DNA of 64,000 bases, from contig VWPU01011629.1 of assembly GCA_013398955.1 (NCBI GenBank), forward strand, positions 62,001-126,000, in the 5' to 3' direction. Of the stretch, positions 63,840-64,000 are shown piece after piece (the stretch's first letter is position 1; every line of letters starts with the position of its first letter). The notes under the pieces were generated by a model. That model saw only the letters and a list, made by a program, of their open reading frames with translations, had not been told where the DNA came from and did not search any database. The translations under genes and the position numbers were made by a program. The DNA is from Callaeas wilsoni (taxonomy: Eukaryota > Chordata > Aves > Passeriformes > Callaeidae).

Positions 63840-64000
63840 CCGCCAGCTCTGCGCCCCTCTCTCCTGCCACCCTGGCCCCGTGCCCTGACCCCCGAAACAA
63901 TGAGCTCTTCTATCCCCCACAGCCCGCTGGAAACGCCGGCCTGACATCACGTGTGGTGGACAGTGGGCGAGGCAGGCAGGGAAAGCGAGACGGGGGGAAA
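63840..64000. promoter_or_regulatory. CpG-enriched edge, possible start of a CpG island
   Basis: I count about 11 CpG dinucleotides in the last 160 bases, against roughly one per 100 bases or fewer in most of the window. The patch contains TGACATCACGTG (63942-63953), which combines a CRE-like half with a CACGTG E-box. It ends GC-rich and is cut by the window edge. Because GAB2 runs right to left, this could be an alternative or upstream promoter or exon zone. Confidence 0.35.

Larger units (their letters stand above)
58003..64000 (-). other. GAB2: GAB2 intron 1, right end of window
   Basis: No GAB2 exon 1 peptide (start, glycine-rich N-terminus and GWLRKSPP-type first PH strand) is found, so exon 1 must lie further right. 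The block contains a GC-rich hairpin (58331-58347), an A-rich tract (58396-58430), an AT-rich island (60300-60650), a T/G-rich tract (61568-61667), an octamer at 61947-61954 and a CpG-dense edge (63840-64000). Confidence 0.7.

Noticed and set aside
21736..64000. GAB2 exon 1 inside the window
   Set aside because: No minus-strand frame right of exon 2 shows the expected start and first PH strand. The CpG-rich edge at 63840-64000 also lacks it within the window.
1..64000. Bacterial-type systems (CRISPR array, operon, toxin-antitoxin, prophage, attachment sites)
   Set aside because: Nothing in the window has regularly spaced repeats, tightly packed frames or ribosome-binding sites. The exon, splice sites and CR1 elements show a vertebrate nuclear genome.

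Overview
This window looks like a piece of a bird chromosome lying inside one large gene. The organism call rests on the dispersed repeats. At least seven 3'-end fragments of CR1 LINEs are present, several of them ending in the wording typical of avian CR1 (GGTCCCTTCCAACCCAAACC followed by ATTCTRTGATTCT). There are no SINEs of the mammalian Alu or B type, gene density is very low, and the one exon found is flanked by spliceosomal splice sites. A turtle or crocodilian is a weaker alternative. The species cannot be named from the sequence.

Only one coding exon can be supported: 21435-21735 on the minus strand. It encodes 100 residues plus one base of the pleckstrin-homology (PH) domain of GAB2, the GRB2-associated scaffold adaptor. 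The start of the exon corresponds to residue 26 of the mammalian protein, as I remember it, which is where exon 2 begins there. Exon 1 (the start codon and first PH strand) must lie to the right of the window. Exon 3 onward (SHP2, PI3K and GRB2 docking region) must lie to the left. I saw neither inside the window. The remaining 63.7 kb is therefore read as GAB2 intron 2 (1-21434, at least 21.4 kb) and GAB2 intron 1 (21736-64000, at least 42.3 kb).

Layout, left to right. 1-10590 is unique intron sequence with AT-rich islands, including a POU-motif palindrome near 6.9 kb. 10591-10935 is a CR1 copy (minus). A head-to-head pair of CR1 scraps lies at 11.7 kb, and a CR1 copy (plus) at 15838-16113 has a CTCF-like site beside it. 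Exon 2 lies at 21.4-21.7 kb. Intron 1 follows with a GA-rich minisatellite (26.4 kb), CR1 pieces (28.8, 30.0, 32.8, 49.8 and 56.6 kb), a 15-base C run (38.5 kb), a GATA-motif cluster (48.4 kb), a perfect hairpin (51.7 kb), a repeat-rich patch at 56.6-58.0 kb with an unclassified repeat present twice, a T/G-rich tract (61.6 kb), and a rise in CpG density over the last 160 bases.

No new multigene system is visible. The open reading frames of 150-238 codons scattered through the introns show no recognisable domain and are best read as chance. The most useful leads are the unclassified repeat pair, the POU and GATA motif clusters as candidate intronic enhancers of a gene active in blood cells, and the CpG-rich right edge as a possible promoter or exon boundary.
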